Positions 25,663 to 33,723 of a stretch of 34,920 nucleotides of DNA are shown one piece after another. How positions within the stretch are numbered: the first letter of the stretch is position 1; each line of letters starts with the position of its first letter. The translations under genes were made by a program, and so were the position numbers. The notes below the pieces were generated by a model. The model was given only the letters and a program-made list of their open reading frames with translations. It had not been told where the DNA came from and searched no databases. This DNA comes from Porphyromonadaceae bacterium (GTDB lineage Bacteria; Bacteroidota; Bacteroidia; Bacteroidales; Dysgonomonadaceae). The DNA lies in assembly GCA_022840285.1 (NCBI GenBank), contig JALHIE010000074.1:1-34920 (forward strand), written 5' to 3'.

Positions 25663-27183
25663 TCACTGGTGTTCCGGGCGTAGCAAATCATTCACCGTTT
25701 TTACCGGATTAAATGTGCTGACGGGCACTTCCACGAAAATGGTGTTCCAGTCACTCATGGCGCCGTTCCACAAGCCGGGGAGTTCCAGGGCTTTCAGCTC
25801 TTTTCCATTTTTGGATTTCTGCGAAATAAATCCGGTGTTCTTATCCACGAATTGGGTCAAATCGAACTTGTTGTTTTTATAGCACTTCACGCCACACACC
25901 AAATCCACGGGATTAAAGTGCGACCCGTGCCTGAAAGCCTCCACCGCCTTGGCATCGTTTTTATCGATCTGGGAACTTTCCAGGATCTGCAACGAAGCGG
26001 TCCCGTCAGGATTTTCAACAATAAAAGGCCCGCCACCCGGTTCCCCCTCATTCTTCACCATACCGCACACACGGAATGGACGGTCAAGTTTGGCAATTAG
26101 GTAGTCCCTCAACTCTTCTTCGTCAGCAAAAGATTTGTTGGAAGAATCGATACAAAGTTCGTTTTCGGTAAACGCTAAAGTCTCTTTCAATTTGTCGTTG
26201 CTGCATTTCCCCGAGGTCAACTCTCCAAGATAGTCAAACGCCCGTTGCTGCATCTTCACCAGCACGCCGCCCAGAAGTTGTTTATACAAGGCTTCGCTTT
26301 CTTTTAACCGGTCTGGAACAACATTATCGATGTTTTTAATGAAAATAAAATCAGAATCGATGTCGTTCAGGTTCTCGATCAAGGCCCCGTGTCCGCCAGG
26401 ACGAAAAAGCAGTGAGCCATCCTCATCGCGGAAAGGATTATTCTCCATATCCACGGCAAGGGTATCGGTGCTGGGCTTTTGAATGCTGTAAGAGACCCTG
26501 AATTTGGCACCGAGTTTTAATTCGTACCCCAACCTCCGGGCAGCAACCAGTAATTCAAACAACTCTTTGTGTTCTTCCGAAACCGTAAAATGAATATTTA
26601 CCACACCGTTCTTGTCTTTTGCGTACAAGGTACCTTCAGTCATCTGTTCACCCACCGGTGTTCTATTTCCTTCTTTGTAACTGTGAAACAAAAGCAACCC
26701 TTTGGGCAGATTCCCGTAATTCAATCCTTCCGGGAAAAGCAAAGCTCTCACCACCTGTTTATACTTGCCCGAATCAATAAGCTCCGGAACAGTTTTTCCA
26801 AAATTTTTCCTGCAGGCTTCGTTGAGCGCATCGTAAAAGGCAAACCTCCCTATATTGTTGAAAAATGTTTTTATAAAAGCAGCCTCCGAAGCATCGCTAC
26901 CGGTATCCAAAAAGGCAAACAGATCTTTGAACATCCGGCTTGCCGCACCCGATGCGGGCACAAATTTGGTAACCTTTTTACCGGTATCCAGGGAATTGCG
27001 CCAAGCTACCCGGTATTCCTCCTCATCGGCCTCCGGCACACGCAAAATTCCTTTTTCAATCGATGCTGCACTCAGGATTTTCAGAAAAGGGAAACCGTTC
27101 TTGAAACAATTCAACTGAGCATCAATTTGCTGTTGTGAAATATTTTTTTCCCGCAACAGCGCCAAATCTTCCTTTGTAAACAT
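25663..27183 (-). CDS. DUF4301 family protein
   Basis: A 506-aa soluble protein of DUF4301, common in Bacteroidota. Seen: LREKNISQQQIDAQLNCFKNGFPFLKI at the start, KFVPASGAASRMFKDL (the S-G-A-A-S-R-M loop resembles a nucleotidyltransferase phosphate-binding loop), LLFRPGGHGALIENLNDIDSDFIFIKNIDNVVPD, and PVDLVCGVKCYKN. A sugar-nucleotidyltransferase-like fold is plausible but this is inference. It lies upstream of the RND fusion by 48 bases and diverges from dnaK. Confidence 0.85.
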   Translation of the reverse strand: MFTKEDLALLREKNISQQQIDAQLNCFKNGFPFLKILSAASIEKGILRVPEADEEEYRVAWRNSLDTGKKVTKFVPASGAASRMFKDLFAFLDTGSDASEAAFIKTFFNNIGRFAFYDALNEACRKNFGKTVPELIDSGKYKQVVRALLFPEGLNYGNLPKGLLLFHSYKEGNRTPVGEQMTEGTLYAKDKNGVVNIHFTVSEEHKELFELLVAARRLGYELKLGAKFRVSYSIQKPSTDTLAVDMENNPFRDEDGSLLFRPGGHGALIENLNDIDSDFIFIKNIDNVVPDRLKESEALYKQLLGGVLVKMQQRAFDYLGELTSGKCSNDKLKETLAFTENELCIDSSNKSFADEEELRDYLIAKLDRPFRVCGMVKNEGEPGGGPFIVENPDGTASLQILESSQIDKNDAKAVEAFRHGSHFNPVDLVCGVKCYKNNKFDLTQFVDKNTGFISQKSKNGKELKALELPGLWNGAMSDWNTIFVEVPVSTFNPVKTVNDLLRPEHQ

Positions 27184-27327
27184 ATTGTCCTATATTGTGT
27201 TGAAAAAAAGCCTATCCTAAATCCGTTACAGAAACACTTCAAAGGTAACGAAAAACTTTAAATACAGATCAACACGCCGGTTAAAATATTACCGACAATC
27301 TGTCAGTTTCTTTTCAAATATCGTTTT

Positions 27328-27343
27328 TTGGCATAAGATTTGA
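27328..27343 (+). promoter_or_regulatory. Weak sigma-54-like element upstream of dnaK
   Basis: TTGGCATAAGATTTGA resembles TGGCAC-N5-TTGCW: GG at -24 is present with the proper 10-base spacing, but the -12 dinucleotide is GA rather than GC. It lies about 60 bases before the dnaK ATG. No good TAnnTTTG promoter is seen here. Confidence 0.25.
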
Positions 27344-27403
27344 AAATGATTAAAAAGAAGCTAAAGATCAGAAATTAATCAATTAAATACATATATATAA
27401 ATT

Positions 27404-29292
27404 ATGGGAAAAATAATAGGAATAGACTTAGGAACCACAAACTCTTGCGTTTCGGTGATGGAAGGCAACGAGCCTGTTGTAATCCCTAACATTTTATCGA
27501 AAACGGAGAGCGGAAAGTGGGCGACCCGGCGAAACGTCAGGCAATAACCAACCCCAAACACACCGTTTACTCCATAAAAACGTTTATGGGTGAAACATTC
27601 GACCAGGTGCAAAAAGAAATTGGACGCGTTCCCTACAAAGTAGTTAGAGGCGACAACAATACCCCACGTGTAGACATTAACGGACAATTGTATTCTCCAC
27701 AGGAAATTTCAGCAATCGTGCTTCAGAAAATGAAACAAACAGCCGAGGATTATCTCGGACAATCCGTTTCAGAAGCCGTTATCACCGTGCCCGCATATTT
27801 TAGTGATGCACAACGGCAAGCTACCAAAGAAGCCGGAGAGATTGCGGGATTAACCGTTCGCCGTATTGTGAACGAGCCTACGGCAGCCGCCCTGGCCTAC
27901 GGTCTGGACAAACAGCACAAAGATTCTAAAATTGCCGTGTTCGATCTGGGAGGCGGTACGTTCGATATTTCAATCCTGGAATTGGGTGACGGTGTTTTCG
28001 AGGTGAAGTCGACCAATGGAGATACTCACCTCGGAGGAGACGACTTCGACCATCGGGTTATCGATTGGCTAGCCGAAGAATTTTTGAAAGATGAAGGCCT
28101 CGACTTGCGTAAAGACCCCATGGCGTTGCAACGACTGAAAGAAGCGGCTGAAAAGGCAAAAATCGAACTATCCAGTACAACGAGCACGGAAATTAATCTG
28201 CCGTATATCATGCCGGTAAACGGGATTCCCAAACATTTGGTAAAGACCCTTACCCGCGCAAAATTCGAGCAACTGATCGACAACTTGTTGCAAAAATGTG
28301 TGGCTCCCTGCCAAACGGCTATGAAAGATGCCGGATTAACAAATTCGGATATCGACGAGGTCATTCTCGTAGGAGGCTCAACCCGTATTCCTGCTGTTCA
28401 GGCATTGGTTGAAAGGTTATTCGGAAAATCACCGCACAAAGGGGTAAACCCCGACGAGGTGGTTGCCATTGGTGCGGCTATCCAGGGCGCCGTCCTCACG
28501 GGAGAAGTGAAAGACGTGTTGCTGCTGGACGTTACTCCGCTGTCGTTGGGAATCGAAACCCTGGGCGGCGTGATGACAAAACTTATTGACGCCAACACCA
28601 CCATCCCGACCAAGAAGTCGGAGACGTTCTCTACCGCCGCCGACAATCAACCCTCGGTACAAATCAACGTATTACAGGGTGAACGTTCGCTGGCGCGCGA
28701 TAACAAACAAATCGGCGTGTTCAACCTCGACGGTATCCCGCCCGCACCGCGTGGCATTCCGCAGATTGAAGTTACTTTCGATATCGATGCCAACGGTATC
28801 CTGAACGTTTCGGCAAAAGACAAGGCTTCCGGAAAAGAACAGAAAATCCGTATCGAAGCATCTTCGGGATTGAGCGAAGAGGAAATTAAACGAATGAAAG
28901 AGGAAGCCGCTATCAATGCCGAAGCCGACAAGAAAGAGAAAGAACGTATCGACAAACTGAATCAGGCCGACTCAACCATTTTCCAAACCGAAAAACAGTT
29001 GAAAGAATACGGTGACAAGATCCCGGCAGACAAAAAAGCGCCTATCGAAAACGCGCTGAACAAGCTGAAAGAAGCCCACAAGGCTCAAAACATTGCCGAC
29101 CTCGACACCTATATGACCGAACTCAACACAGCATTTCAGGCTGCTTCCCAGGACATGTACAATGCTGCCAACGCACAAGCAGGGGCACAACAAGCCGGTC
29201 CCCAGGATTTCAGCGGGCAACAGCCCGGAGGCAACCAAAGCGGAAGCCAGGAAGGCGATGTAACCGACGTCGACTTCGAAGAAGTGAAGTAA
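27404..29292 (+). pseudogene. dnaK: dnaK (Hsp70) interrupted by a ~34-nt deletion near codon 30
   Basis: The ATG at 27404 opens a correct DnaK N-terminus (MGKIIGIDLGTTNSCVSVME, then GNEPVVIPN), but the frame derails at about 27491 and stops at 27547. The true frame resumes at about 27493 with FIENGERKVGDPAKRQ and runs to 29292. Twelve expected residues (the EGKRTTPS segment) are missing, equal to about 34 nt. The remainder is complete: VFDLGGGTFDIS, NEPTAAALAYG, ILVGGSTRIPAV, the substrate-binding domain and the DVDFEEVK tail. A GTG start at 27517 would make a protein lacking the phosphate-1 loop DLGTTNS, so no active Hsp70 is expected from this copy as written. Confidence 0.9.
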
Positions 29293-29322
29293 AATCGGTT
29301 AGAAACGATTATCAACAATAGC

Positions 29323-29364
29323 AAAACCGCAGCAAATCATCTGTTTGCTGCGGTTTTTATTTTT
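29323..29364 (+). terminator. Rho-independent terminator of dnaK
   Basis: A 14-bp stem AAAACCGCAGCAAA / TTTGCTGCGGTTTT with a 7-base loop, followed by TATTTTT. It begins 31 bases after the dnaK stop. Confidence 0.88.
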
Positions 29365-29421
29365 CAGAACTACATTTGCTGAAATAGCCGAAAATCAATA
29401 AAAATGTTGTATCTTTGCTGT

Positions 29422-29556
29422 CTAGACAATCAAGTTTATATTGATATCCTTCACAGCAATGCTTTGCATTACCCTTATCGGGTAAGTCTTTTCATCGTCT
29501 AAATCGACCTCAAAATCAGCTTTCTTGTTTGGATCAACCAGGTGTTCATGTGCAAT
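29422..29556 (-). other. Possible coding remnant antisense in the NMO leader
   Basis: On the minus strand a 44-codon frame without a start codon reads HEHLVDPNKKADFEVDLDDE, KTYPIRVMQSIAVKD, ININLIV and stops at 29422. Composition looks protein-like (alternating acidic and hydrophobic residues) but I recognise no family. It may be the C-terminal relic of a lost gene or chance. Confidence 0.22.
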
Positions 29557-29586
29557 ACATCAACATCGTTACACCCATTTACAGAG

Positions 29587-30678
29587 ATGTTCAAATCATT
29601 TTTTATTGGAGAAAAAGAAATTATGCTACCCATAATTCAGGGCGGTATGGGTGTTGGCATATCACTTTCAGGCCTAGCTTCGGCGGTAGCCAACGAAGGA
29701 GGAATTGGAGTGATTTCAAGTGCAGGCTTAGGATTGCTATACCGGCGAAAACCGGGTGATTACCTGAAAGACTGCATTTGGGGACTGAAAGAAGAATTGC
29801 GCAAATCTCGCGAAAAGTCCAAAGGAACAATCGGTGTAAACATCATGGTTGCTTTGTCAAATTTCGCCGATATGGTACGCACCACAATTGCTGAAAAGGC
29901 CGATATTATTTTTGCAGGTGCGGGATTGCCCTTGGATTTACCATCCTACTTATCAACCTCAAGCGATACAAAACTCGTTCCCATCGTATCATCAGCACGT
30001 GCCGCAAAAGTGATTTGCGAAAAGTGGCACACCAATTACAATTATCTCCCGGATGCCCTTGTGGTAGAAGGCCCCAAAGCAGGAGGCCACCTCGGTTTTA
30101 AGAGAGAAAATCTGGAGGATGCGAATTACTCCTTGGAAAAGCTAGTTCCGGAAGTGCTGGCAATTGCCACAAGTTACAAAGGCAAGAAAACAATTCCCGT
30201 AATTGCTGCCGGCGGAATTTCTACCGGGGAAGATATCCTTCGTTTTATTCAGCTTGGAGCATCAGGCGTACAGATAGGAAGTCTCTTTGTGCCAACCGAT
30301 GAGTGTGACGCTTCAGATGCGTTTAAGCAAATGTATGTCAACTCCTCACAATCGGACCTGATGATTATTCAAAGTCCGGTGGGTATGCCGGGGCGCGCTT
30401 TTCAGGGAGATTTTTTAGATAGCGTCAATGCCGGCAACGAAATACCCAAATCGTGCCCTTACCACTGTATCAAGACCTGCGATTATTCAAAAAGCCCATA
30501 TTGCATAATCAAAGCGTTGTATAACGCTTCAAAAGGCAGGATGAACCGGGGATACGCATTTGCCGGAGCAAACGCCTATCTGACAGAAAAAATATCCAGT
30601 GTAAGAGAAGTGATTTCAAAACTAAAAAAAGAATTTATTGCTGCTGAATTTCTATCGGGTAAGGAGATAGCGCATTAA
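29587..30678 (+). CDS. Nitronate monooxygenase / 2-nitropropane dioxygenase-family flavoprotein
   Basis: FMN-dependent TIM-barrel of the NMO/FabK superfamily, about 363 aa. PIIQGGMGVGISLSGLASAVA is the N-terminal FMN signature; EGPKAGGHLGF carries the family His; VIAAGGISTGEDILRFIQLGASGVQIGS binds phosphate. C-terminally there are four cysteines, C290, C294, C298 and C306 (CPYHCIKTCDYSKSPYC), not needed for the basic fold. Starts at 29587 or 29623 are possible; the latter has GGAGAA upstream, the former gives a fuller family N-terminus. It could be an enoyl reductase or a nitronate oxidase; substrate uncertain. It follows the dnaK terminator and is independently transcribed. Confidence 0.85.
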   Translation: MFKSFFIGEKEIMLPIIQGGMGVGISLSGLASAVANEGGIGVISSAGLGLLYRRKPGDYLKDCIWGLKEELRKSREKSKGTIGVNIMVALSNFADMVRTTIAEKADIIFAGAGLPLDLPSYLSTSSDTKLVPIVSSARAAKVICEKWHTNYNYLPDALVVEGPKAGGHLGFKRENLEDANYSLEKLVPEVLAIATSYKGKKTIPVIAAGGISTGEDILRFIQLGASGVQIGSLFVPTDECDASDAFKQMYVNSSQSDLMIIQSPVGMPGRAFQGDFLDSVNAGNEIPKSCPYHCIKTCDYSKSPYCIIKALYNASKGRMNRGYAFAGANAYLTEKISSVREVISKLKKEFIAAEFLSGKEIAH

Positions 30679-30765
30679 ATGGTTCAAAGAACAAAAACAA
30701 CATCGATTAACGAAGGGAGGTACCCTTAGTACAAACCGGTTTCGGATAATCGCAAATTAAATAAA

Positions 30766-31191
30766 ATGATTAAAAAAGAATTCGAAAAAAAGAGAAAAGA
30801 AAAAAAACAGGAAAAACAGCAGCGCAGAGAACATCGGAAGAAGAGCAATGCAGGTAAATCATTTGAAGACATGATTGCATACGTGGACGAGTTCGGAAAC
30901 ATTACCGACACTCCACCTGAACCCAAAAAGCAAGAAAAAGTCGCGATAGAAAGTATCGTCATTTCAACGCCTAAAAAAGAAGAAGAGGAAATCGTACCGC
31001 TGACCGGTAAAGTGGACTTTTTTAACTCCGACAGAGGTTTTGGATTTATAAAAAAGACCAATTCAGGCGAAAAATATTTTTTCCATATCAACAATGCTTT
31101 TGCCTCAATTGAGGAAGGAAACATCGTTACTTTCGATCTGGAACGGGGAAAAATGGGAATGAACGCAGTAAATATTACTATCCTTGAATAG
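30766..31191 (+). CDS. Cold-shock-domain protein with basic N-terminal extension
   Basis: A 141-aa RNA-binding protein. Residues 1-30 are a highly basic Lys/Arg/Gln helix (KKRKEKKQEKQQRREHRKK); 31-75 contain FEDMIAYVDEFGNITDTPPEP; the cold-shock domain is at about 82-141 (GKVDFFNSDRGFGFIKK with RNP1-like GFGFIK, then YFFHINNAF). Likely nucleic-acid chaperone. It is followed after 54 bases by a small RRM protein, forming an RNA-binding pair. Confidence 0.88.
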   Translation: MIKKEFEKKRKEKKQEKQQRREHRKKSNAGKSFEDMIAYVDEFGNITDTPPEPKKQEKVAIESIVISTPKKEEEEIVPLTGKVDFFNSDRGFGFIKKTNSGEKYFFHINNAFASIEEGNIVTFDLERGKMGMNAVNITILE

Positions 31192-31245
31192 AAAAATAAT
31201 AAAGACACATTACTAAAATTAAACAACAATTAAAAAAACAAGAAA

Positions 31246-31491
31246 ATGAACATTTATGTATCAAATTTAAGCTATGACACAACAGAGGAAAGCTTACAGG
31301 AATTATTCGCAGAATACGGTGAAATCTCTTCTGCCAACATAATAAAAGACAGGGACAGCGGTCGCTCCAGGGGTTTCGGATTTGTAGAAATGCCAAACGA
31401 CGCTAACGCTCAAAAAGCCATCGATGAACTGAACAACAGCGACTTTGAAGGAAAAACAATCACCGTAAACATGGCCCGCCCGAAAACTTGA
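31246..31491 (+). CDS. Small RRM-type RNA-binding protein
   Basis: An 81-aa single RNA recognition motif. RNP2 is IYVSNL (3-8) and RNP1 is RGFGFVEM (42-49), both with the aromatic RNA-stacking residues. Ends at AEMARPKT-type tail (NMARPKT). This family is widespread in Bacteroidota as a post-transcriptional regulator. It follows the cold-shock protein and is closed by a strong terminator. Confidence 0.93.
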   Translation: MNIYVSNLSYDTTEESLQELFAEYGEISSANIIKDRDSGRSRGFGFVEMPNDANAQKAIDELNNSDFEGKTITVNMARPKT

Positions 31492-31494
31492 ATG

Positions 31495-31535
31495 ACTTCC
31501 CGGCTGCAAATCGATGTAGCCGGGAAGTTTTATTT
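31495..31535 (+). terminator. Rho-independent terminator of the RRM gene
   Basis: Perfect 11-bp stem ACTTCCCGGCT / AGCCGGGAAGT with a 12-base loop, followed by TTTATTT. It begins 4 bases after the RRM stop codon. Confidence 0.88.
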
Positions 31536-31560
31536 CATGGGACATGCTATACAAATTGAT

Positions 31561-31773
31561 TTAGTTTTGATTTAACCTGATTTTCACGTTCCCGCATCGT
31601 TTCAACTTTGCCGTATTCGGGACAAGCATAATTAAAACCCCAATGGCAATCAGTGAAACAACCGCAGATCCAATCCGCTGGTGATGATTAAAGTTTTCAT
31701 CCTTGATTCTCCGTACAATACAAATAAATAAGTCTTTTGATCCATCAGAAATCCATTCAAACGGTAATTTTTA
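31561..31773 (-). other. Possible coding remnant with one membrane segment; otherwise empty 31492-31828
   Basis: This is the only gene-free stretch over 300 bases. On the minus strand a 70-codon frame without ATG runs between two stops and reads LPFEWISDGSKDLFICIVRR, IKDENFNHHQRIGSAVVSLI, AIGVLIMLVPNTAKLKRCGN. The HHQRIGSAVVSLIAIGVLIML part looks like the last helix of an EamA/DMT-type permease, which is only a guess. Also present is a TATTTTTG -7-like element at 31785-31792 for the esterase gene, with no clear -33. Confidence 0.25.
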
Positions 31774-31828
31774 AAAAAAATGACTATTTTTGCCCATAAT
31801 TTAATAAAAGAAACATTATTCACGTGTC

Positions 31829-33247
31829 ATGAAAAAAATTACAAAACGAGTATTTCTCATTTTATTCCTGTCTTCCGCCCTGTTCTCATTGAACGCGGAA
31901 ATCAGAATGCCGGCCATTTTTGGTGACAACATGGTGTTGCAGCAACAATCGGAGGCTGCTGTCTGGGGCTGGGCAAAGGTAAATACCACCGTACGGGTAA
32001 CCACTTCCTGGGATAGGAAAAGCTATTCGGCGAAAAGTGACGGACAAGGGTATTGGAAACTGAAGGTAAAGACACCGTCAGCAGGCTATACGCCCTACAC
32101 CATCACCATTAGCGACGGTAAGGCTGTCTCATTAAACAATATCCTGATCGGGGAAGTATGGGTTTGTTCGGGACAATCCAACATGGAAATGCCAATGAAA
32201 GGGTTTGGAAACCAACCGATCGAAGGAGGACCGGAAGCGATTTCCACCTCCCGAAATCCCGGCATCCGCTGCTTCACCATGAAAAAAGCTTCCAAGTCGG
32301 CACCTCAGGATGACGGCGAGGGCGCCTGGGAAGTAGCGGGACCGGAGACAACGCCGAATTTCACGGCAACAGGCTATTATTTTGGCCGTTTGTTAAACCA
32401 GGCGCTGGACGTTCCTGTTGGACTGATCCACACCAGCTGGGGCGGTTCGCGTATCGAAGCCTGGATGACCCCCTCCTCCATCAAAAGCGTGATCCCCGAT
32501 GTTCAGATACCCGCGACCGATGCCGACATAAAGTCACAGAACGGATCGCCCAGCGTATTGTATAACGGCATGCTTCACCCTATAGTAGGATACGGTATCC
32601 GAGGTGCCATCTGGTACCAGGGCGAATCCAACCGGGGAGAGCCCGATAGATACGTAGAGCTGTTTGACAGGATGGTACGCGAGTGGCGCACGATCTGGGA
32701 AGTGGGTGAATTCCCGTTCTATTACTGCCAGATTGCTCCCTATAACTACGGGAGTGGACTTAACTCCGGTTTCATTCGCGAAGCACAGGCTAAAGGGATG
32801 AAAACGACACCCAACACAGGAATGGCCGTCTTGATGGATTCAGACAGCCCCGGCTGCATCCACCCACCCAAAAAGAAACAGGCCGGCGAACGGCTGGCAC
32901 TCTGGGCACTGGCAAAAACATACGGCATGGACAAGATACATTACCGCAGCCCGGAAGTTCAATCCGTAACTATGGAAGGACGCGTAGCCGTGCTCACGAT
33001 GGATATTCCCTCCAGCCCGGGTCTCACCACGTACGGAAAAGAGGTTTTGCAATTTCAGGTTGCCGGAGATGACAAAAGATTCCATCCGGCCAAGGCGGCT
33101 GTCGCCGGAAACCGGATCTTTGTATTCTCGCCGAACGTAGAAAAGCCGACAGCTGTCCGTTACTGCTTTAACGATACCGAAGCAACGGAAATATTTACGG
33201 TAGAAGGCAACCTTCCCCTTTCTTCATTCCGTACCGACAATTGGTAA
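31829..33247 (+). CDS. Secreted sialate O-acetylesterase-like SGNH hydrolase
   Basis: A 472-aa secreted esterase of the sialic acid-specific 9-O-acetylesterase family. A signal peptide ends at about 23 (LFSLNA). Seen: IFGDNMVLQQ, GEVWVCSGQSNMEMP with nucleophile Ser115, VGLIHTSWGGSRIEAWM, GAIWYQGESN, and DSDSPGCIHPPKKKQAGERLALWALAKTYG with the catalytic His345. The residue three before this His is Gly rather than Asp, so the acid member of the triad is elsewhere or absent. Likely deacetylates sialic acids or plant/host glycans in the periplasm. Monocistronic in appearance. Confidence 0.9.
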   Translation: MKKITKRVFLILFLSSALFSLNAEIRMPAIFGDNMVLQQQSEAAVWGWAKVNTTVRVTTSWDRKSYSAKSDGQGYWKLKVKTPSAGYTPYTITISDGKAVSLNNILIGEVWVCSGQSNMEMPMKGFGNQPIEGGPEAISTSRNPGIRCFTMKKASKSAPQDDGEGAWEVAGPETTPNFTATGYYFGRLLNQALDVPVGLIHTSWGGSRIEAWMTPSSIKSVIPDVQIPATDADIKSQNGSPSVLYNGMLHPIVGYGIRGAIWYQGESNRGEPDRYVELFDRMVREWRTIWEVGEFPFYYCQIAPYNYGSGLNSGFIREAQAKGMKTTPNTGMAVLMDSDSPGCIHPPKKKQAGERLALWALAKTYGMDKIHYRSPEVQSVTMEGRVAVLTMDIPSSPGLTTYGKEVLQFQVAGDDKRFHPAKAAVAGNRIFVFSPNVEKPTAVRYCFNDTEATEIFTVEGNLPLSSFRTDNW

Positions 33248-33274
33248 AAAAATATAAATAGATGCCCCATGGTG

Positions 33275-33305
33275 TTGACAGTTAAATTTTTATTTTGTAC
33301 CTTTG
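33275..33305 (+). promoter_or_regulatory. Bacteroidota-type promoter for rpsU
   Basis: TTG at 33275-33277, 20-base spacer, TACCTTTG at 33298-33305. It lies about 170 bases before the rpsU start, leaving a long leader. Confidence 0.75.
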
Positions 33306-33473
33306 CACCCGCAAAACAGAAGGGAGGTTATTGTAACGCTCGGAAATAAAACAGTATCGAACAAAACCCATTTATTTCACTCGTCGGGAAAAAAGCATTC
33401 TTAGCCCGCAACAATTATGCATGCATACATGTGTAATTTTTCAAAAAAAACAATAATCTCAAAGAACAAAAAC

Positions 33474-33665
33474 ATGATCATAGTACAATTAAAAGAAGGC
33501 GAAAACATCGAAAGGGCCTTGAAAAAATTTAAACGTAAATACGAAAGAACAGGTGTAGTGAAAGAGCTTCGCGGACGTCAGGCTTTTGCCAAACCTTCGG
33601 TGGTAAAACGCAAGAAAAAACAACACGCCGTTTACGTACAAAAAATGCAAGAAAACGAAGATTAA
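33474..33665 (+). CDS. rpsU: 30S ribosomal protein S21
   Basis: A 63-aa basic ribosomal protein of the small subunit. I use the ATG at 33474, giving MIIVQLKEGENIERALKKFKRKYERTGVVKELR, the standard start; the upstream in-frame ATGs add an atypical 19-residue stretch. In Bacteroidota S21 takes part in 16S anti-Shine-Dalgarno occlusion. It precedes xerC by 58 bases. Confidence 0.95.
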   Translation: MIIVQLKEGENIERALKKFKRKYERTGVVKELRGRQAFAKPSVVKRKKKQHAVYVQKMQENED

Positions 33666-33723
33666 TTTTCTTAGTTAAATTTATTTTTTCTAACTTCGCA
33701 TATCAAACCGCTTGAGTCACGAT

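Noticed and set aside
27517..29292. DnaK starting at GTG 27517 as a genuine short Hsp70
   Set aside because: It would lack the first ATPase phosphate loop, which is present just upstream in another frame; a deletion explains the sequence better.
30705..30730. AAGGGAGGTACCCTT hairpin before the cold-shock gene as a riboswitch or thermosensor
   Set aside because: The stem is only 5 bp with no wider conserved structure that I can see.
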